8,812 nucleotides of DNA, taken from Pseudomonadota bacterium (GTDB lineage: Bacteria > Desulfobacterota > JADFVX01). The position numbers and the translations under genes are program-made. The DNA is taken from assembly GCA_015222555.1 (NCBI GenBank), contig JADFVM010000250.1, positions 1 to 8,812 of the forward strand. The letters run 5' to 3'. Numbering within the stretch: position 1 is the stretch's first letter; the number at the start of each line of letters is the position of its first letter. Shown piece after piece: positions 6,057 to 8,812 of the stretch. Below the pieces are notes generated by a model. It had not been told where the DNA came from. It was given only the letters and a program-made list of their open reading frames with translations, and did not search any database.

Positions 6057-6500
6057 ATGTATTTTAAAGTCATCATGGAAGGCGGGCATATGGGAGCAGG
6101 CAAATCCTGGGAAATGCTCCGGTTTTATGAAGCTGAAAATGCTATGGTGCTTTTCAGGTTTCTTCAAAGCTATCCGGCCGTAAAATCTAAAAACGTTGGA
6201 GTTGGAATAAAGCTGGTTGAACCTGTATCCAGGGATGAGTACCTGAGAGGGAAGACAAAAGAAAAAATTGATCCTCTGGCAAAACGTGACTCTGTTCGAT
6301 TTAATATCGTTGAACTATGTACGCTTGAACCAGTGACGCCTGAAAATCCTTGTCCAGAACCAATGGTCGCATCCACAGCAGATTACTCCGTTAACAGTAT
6401 TGCGGTTAAGTGTGCAGGCAATAATATTGCAATTGGTTCTGTCTTTCACCTTACAGTAGAAAGCATAGGGATCATCAAGAAAAAAGTTGAAGTGATGTAG
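6057..6500 (+). CDS. PilZ-domain protein paralog 3, 3' end lost at a rearrangement junction
   Basis: The N-terminal domain is complete (1-73; YFKVIM, GGHMGAGK at 9-16, FYEAEN, SYPAVKSK, LVEPVSRDEY). The PilZ domain has RxxxR (R77, R81), but the second motif reads DYSVNS (D109, S111, S114), with the conserved glycine replaced by serine. Translation stops at VEVM-TAG, where the paralogs continue with a Trp and about 17 more residues (final strand ending FKW/LKW). Just after the stop the sequence becomes the reverse complement of a response-regulator gene, so the true 3' end has been removed. It has no Shine-Dalgarno and a TATAAT 6 nt before the ATG. The domain lacks its last beta strand, so folding and c-di-GMP binding are doubtful. 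GHMGAGKS resembles a P-loop by string only; the other copies do not keep it. Confidence 0.75.
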   Translation: MYFKVIMEGGHMGAGKSWEMLRFYEAENAMVLFRFLQSYPAVKSKNVGVGIKLVEPVSRDEYLRGKTKEKIDPLAKRDSVRFNIVELCTLEPVTPENPCPEPMVASTADYSVNSIAVKCAGNNIAIGSVFHLTVESIGIIKKKVEVM

Positions 6501-6502
6501 TC
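6496..6502. other. Rearrangement breakpoint joining two truncated genes tail to tail
   Basis: Plus-strand homology to the PilZ family runs up to about 6497, and minus-strand homology to receiver domains begins at about 6500. Both genes are cut in mid-domain at the same point, which is what one deletion or inversion junction, or an assembly chimera, would produce. No terminal repeat or mobile element is seen at the point. Confidence 0.7.
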
Positions 6503-6679
6503 CAGGCCTGGCATCATCCAATCAAGAATGGCAAGTTGTGGCGCGTCATCTGACTGAAAGGCCTTCCAGGCTTCGTCACCATCATTACATACAATGACAT
6601 CATAGCCCCAGCTTGTCAGCACTCTTTTTAGCAGTGTCTGTGACATGATATCATCTTCGGCGATAAGAATTTTAAACAT
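6500..6679 (-). pseudogene. Response-regulator receiver domain, 5' fragment (about 60 codons)
   Basis: Reading from ATG 6679-6677 behind AGAGGA (5-6 nt upstream), the protein begins as a typical CheY-like receiver: acidic pair D9/D10 in ILIAEDD, then QLAILDWMMPG with the phospho-acceptor D53. After D60 the homology ends. The expected continuation (Gly, then the helix, the conserved Thr/Ser and the Lys) is replaced by 17 residues read from the antisense of the PilZ paralog, with a stop at 6446. The LDWMMPG form is common in stand-alone receivers and in receiver-GGDEF proteins, so the lost output may have been a diguanylate cyclase, but nothing in the window shows it. It lies 80 nt downstream of the hybrid kinase on the same strand, probably its operon partner. 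It lacks most of the receiver fold, so it should be inactive. Confidence 0.75.
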
Positions 6680-6759
6680 ACTATCCTCTTAATTTTAACA
6701 AAATGAATATTCTATGCTATTAAGATAAAGTATTCTCTCTTAGGAATCATTAATTGATG

Positions 6760-8812
6760 TTATGCCCCAGAGTGGTTTCCCCAGCGATTCAATATGGAGA
6801 TTAATCCCTCCAATGAAAGGGGTTTACTAATGTAGTCATCCATGCCGGCCTCAAGACACTTTTCACGATCACCTTCCATCGCTTTTGCCGTCATTGCAAT
6901 AATTGGAAGGTTTTCAGAGTTATTCCCACTTTTTCTAATTTCAGTGGTGGTTTCATAACCATCCATTCCCGGCATCTGGCAATCCATAAAAACAAGATCG
7001 TATGAAATTTTTCCCACCCTTTCTATTGCCTCTTTTCCGGAACCGACAGCATCGACATGACAACCCATAGCATTCAGCATTCTATGAGCAATTTCCTGGT
7101 TAGGCTGATTATCATCGACGACAAGGACTCTTTCTATCCTCTCTTTGCACCTCTTCTGGATCCTATCATTTTCTGACACCTCAGAGGCTTTTTCAGTCGG
7201 CGCGGGTGAGTTCATAAGTTTCAAAGGCAATTCAAACCAGAAGGTTGAGCCTTCTCCCGGCTGGCTGGACACGTCAATGGTCCCTCCCATTAATTCCACC
7301 AGTTTTTTACTGATCGCAAGGCCCAGCCCTGTGCCACCGTATTTACGCGTTGTTGATGAGTCTGCCTGGGTAAACTTTTCAAAAATATTTTCCAGCTCTT
7401 CCTTGGCAATGCCTATCCCTGAATCCTTAACAGAGACCTTCACAATAGCATCATTTTCTTTATTTTCCCGGCATTCAATCTTGATAAAAACCAAACCATT
7501 ATCGGTAAATTTTACGGCATTACTTACAAAATTTAAAATTACCTGCTGAAGACGGGCTGCATCACCAAAAATATTAAGAGGTGAATCATTGCCATATTCA
7601 ACGTCAAGAGTTAAGCTCTTTTTCTCAGCAGGAAGAGAAACAATATTTATTACATTATCAATAATATCATTAAGGTTTAAAAGTTCATTCTCTATAATCA
7701 ACTTTCCTGCCTCTATCTTCGATATATCCAGAATATCATTAACAAGATTAAGCAACTGGTTTCCTCCTGAGAGGATATAATTGACATCTTTTTTCTGTTC
7801 CTTATTTAACTCGCCAACGACACCTTCAAGAAGAACTTTAGAGAAACCGATAATTGCATTGAGTGGTGTCCTCAGTTCATGACTCATTGTAGCCAGGAAT
7901 TCACTTTTCGAGCGATTTGCATCCTCTGCCACTTCCTTTGCCTGCCTCAGGTCCTCTTCGGCACGTTTTCTCTCCGTCATATCGCGGATGATTCCAATGG
8001 AACTCCAGAGACCATCAAGCTGTACTGCCGAAATGGATAATTCGATGGGAAATTCTGAACCGTCTTTCTTTATCGCTTCAACTTCAACAGTTGTTCCTAT
8101 AAGGCTGCCCTGACCCGTCTTCCTGAATTCATTAAAAGCGGGCAGATTTTTTTCGTGGTAGCGTTTTGGGCTCAAAAGCATGTGCAGGTTTTTCCCAAGG
8201 GCCTCCGATTCTGTGTAACCAAAAATCATTTCAGCTGCATTATTCCAGAAAGAGATGTTTCCATCATTATCCTTCATAATGATGGCATCCTGTGCTGAGG
8301 CACTGATGGACCTGAATTTTTCTTCACTCTTCCAAAGAGCCTCTTTAGCGCGCTTACGTTCAGTATCATCCATTTTCACGGATACGATGTTGGTAATCTC
8401 GCCCTTTGAATTTTTTATGGGAGAAACCGACAAATACTCCCAGAGCAGATCACCCTTTTGTCCCCTGTTGCAGATATCACCGATCCACGTCTTGCCGGAG
8501 GTAACGGTTTTCCACATTTCTTTATAGAACTCAGGTGGATGAATATTTGATTTAATAATACTTATTCTTTTGCCCCGAATTTTCTCTAATTCATACCCTG
8601 TTGTTTGAGTAAAAGCAGAATTAACATACTCGATCTTGCCGTTTGTGTCGGCAATAACAATTGACGCAGGATTTTGCTCAACAGCATAGGAAAGTGTCCG
8701 AATCTGATCCACCATTTGAAGGCGGGCCTTCTCGCTCTTTCTTAACCTGCCGGCACCCAGCCTTATACCTGCAAGGCCTATGAACCATAGCAACACGTGA
8801 GCCGTTCCCAGG
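6760..8812 (-). CDS. Hybrid sensor histidine kinase (PAS-PAS-HisKA-HATPase-REC), N-terminus outside window
   Basis: Autophosphorylating sensor kinase with an internal receiver. The frame is open to the right edge. A GTG at 8796 gives 678 aa, but it falls inside a hydrophobic segment (LLWFIGLAGIRLG) that looks like the end of a transmembrane helix, so the gene probably begins beyond the window with a membrane-bound sensor part. Numbering from that GTG: PAS 1 about 31-148 (NPASIVIAD, GY motif, C-terminal DDTERKRA), PAS 2 about 156-280 (FWNNAAEMIFGY, DMTERKRAEE), a short coiled linker, HisKA with FLATMSHELRTPLNAIIGFS (phospho-His H306), HATPase with the N box around N422, DSGIGI (458-463), IFEKFTQAD and GGTGLGLAI, then REC about 556-672 with DD561/562, D605 in MDCQMPGMDG, and K658. 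All catalytic residues are present. The partner regulator downstream is truncated. The signal sensed is unknown. Confidence 0.95.
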   Translation of the reverse strand, partial: LGTAHVLLWFIGLAGIRLGAGRLRKSEKARLQMVDQIRTLSYAVEQNPASIVIADTNGKIEYVNSAFTQTTGYELEKIRGKRISIIKSNIHPPEFYKEMWKTVTSGKTWIGDICNRGQKGDLLWEYLSVSPIKNSKGEITNIVSVKMDDTERKRAKEALWKSEEKFRSISASAQDAIIMKDNDGNISFWNNAAEMIFGYTESEALGKNLHMLLSPKRYHEKNLPAFNEFRKTGQGSLIGTTVEVEAIKKDGSEFPIELSISAVQLDGLWSSIGIIRDMTERKRAEEDLRQAKEVAEDANRSKSEFLATMSHELRTPLNAIIGFSKVLLEGVVGELNKEQKKDVNYILSGGNQLLNLVNDILDISKIEAGKLIIENELLNLNDIIDNVINIVSLPAEKKSLTLDVEYGNDSPLNIFGDAARLQQVILNFVSNAVKFTDNGLVFIKIECRENKENDAIVKVSVKDSGIGIAKEELENIFEKFTQADSSTTRKYGGTGLGLAISKKLVELMGGTIDVSSQPGEGSTFWFELPLKLMNSPAPTEKASEVSENDRIQKRCKERIERVLVVDDNQPNQEIAHRMLNAMGCHVDAVGSGKEAIERVGKISYDLVFMDCQMPGMDGYETTTEIRKSGNNSENLPIIAMTAKAMEGDREKCLEAGMDDYISKPLSLEGLISILNRWGNHSGA

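Noticed and set aside
6081..6107. Walker A-like string GHMGAGKS in PilZ paralog 3
   Set aside because: The other two copies do not keep a P-loop at this position (NAVSGKS, HLLTNK), there is no Walker B, and the domain is too small for a P-loop NTPase.
6446..6499. C-terminal 17 residues of the minus-strand receiver ORF as a real tail
   Set aside because: They are the antisense of the PilZ paralog 3 coding sequence and have no receiver homology.
7145..7549. 134-codon plus-strand ORF opposite the histidine kinase
   Set aside because: It is antisense to the strongly conserved HATPase region, with no recognisable motif or ribosome site.

Overview
The window looks like chromosomal DNA of a Gram-negative bacterium with moderate GC. 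The gene mix (DnaA-type AAA+ protein next to a histidine gene, several small PilZ proteins, a large PAS hybrid kinase, an SbcB-type exonuclease) fits a deltaproteobacterial-type (Desulfobacterota-like) or other proteobacterial genome. This taxonomic guess is inference only.

Left part (1-2983), housekeeping. A minus-strand hisB (histidine biosynthesis), cut by the window edge, has its own good sigma70-type promoter. Divergent from it is a probable plus-strand operon: a short DnaA/Hda-like AAA+ protein, a zinc-type cation diffusion facilitator that overlaps it by 8 nt and starts at TTG behind a strong ribosome site, and a YhbY-type RNA-binding protein. Middle (3010-4458): an ExoI/SbcB 3'-5' single-strand DNA exonuclease on the minus strand, convergent with yhbY. 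Its promoter sits 54-90 nt upstream of the start and helps fix that start.

Right part (4682-6500): three tandem plus-strand paralogs of a small two-part protein, an N-terminal domain of about 70 residues I cannot name plus a C-terminal PilZ (cyclic-di-GMP receptor) domain. Only the middle copy is intact. The first has lost its start codon (ATG to ATT) and carries an in-frame TAA, although its N-terminal coding sequence can still be read upstream of the surviving 136-aa ORF. The third is cut off near its 3' end exactly where it meets, tail to tail, the 5' part of a minus-strand response-regulator gene that is also cut, just after its phospho-acceptor motif. Behind that fragment (6760 to the right edge) lies a hybrid histidine kinase (two PAS domains, HisKA, HATPase, REC) whose N-terminus lies outside the window.

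The layout suggests a c-di-GMP/two-component signalling neighbourhood in decay: a PilZ gene family formed by tandem duplication, and a kinase/regulator pair whose regulator was destroyed by one rearrangement that also clipped the last PilZ gene. No RNA genes, CRISPR arrays, insertion sequences or convincing intrinsic terminators were seen.
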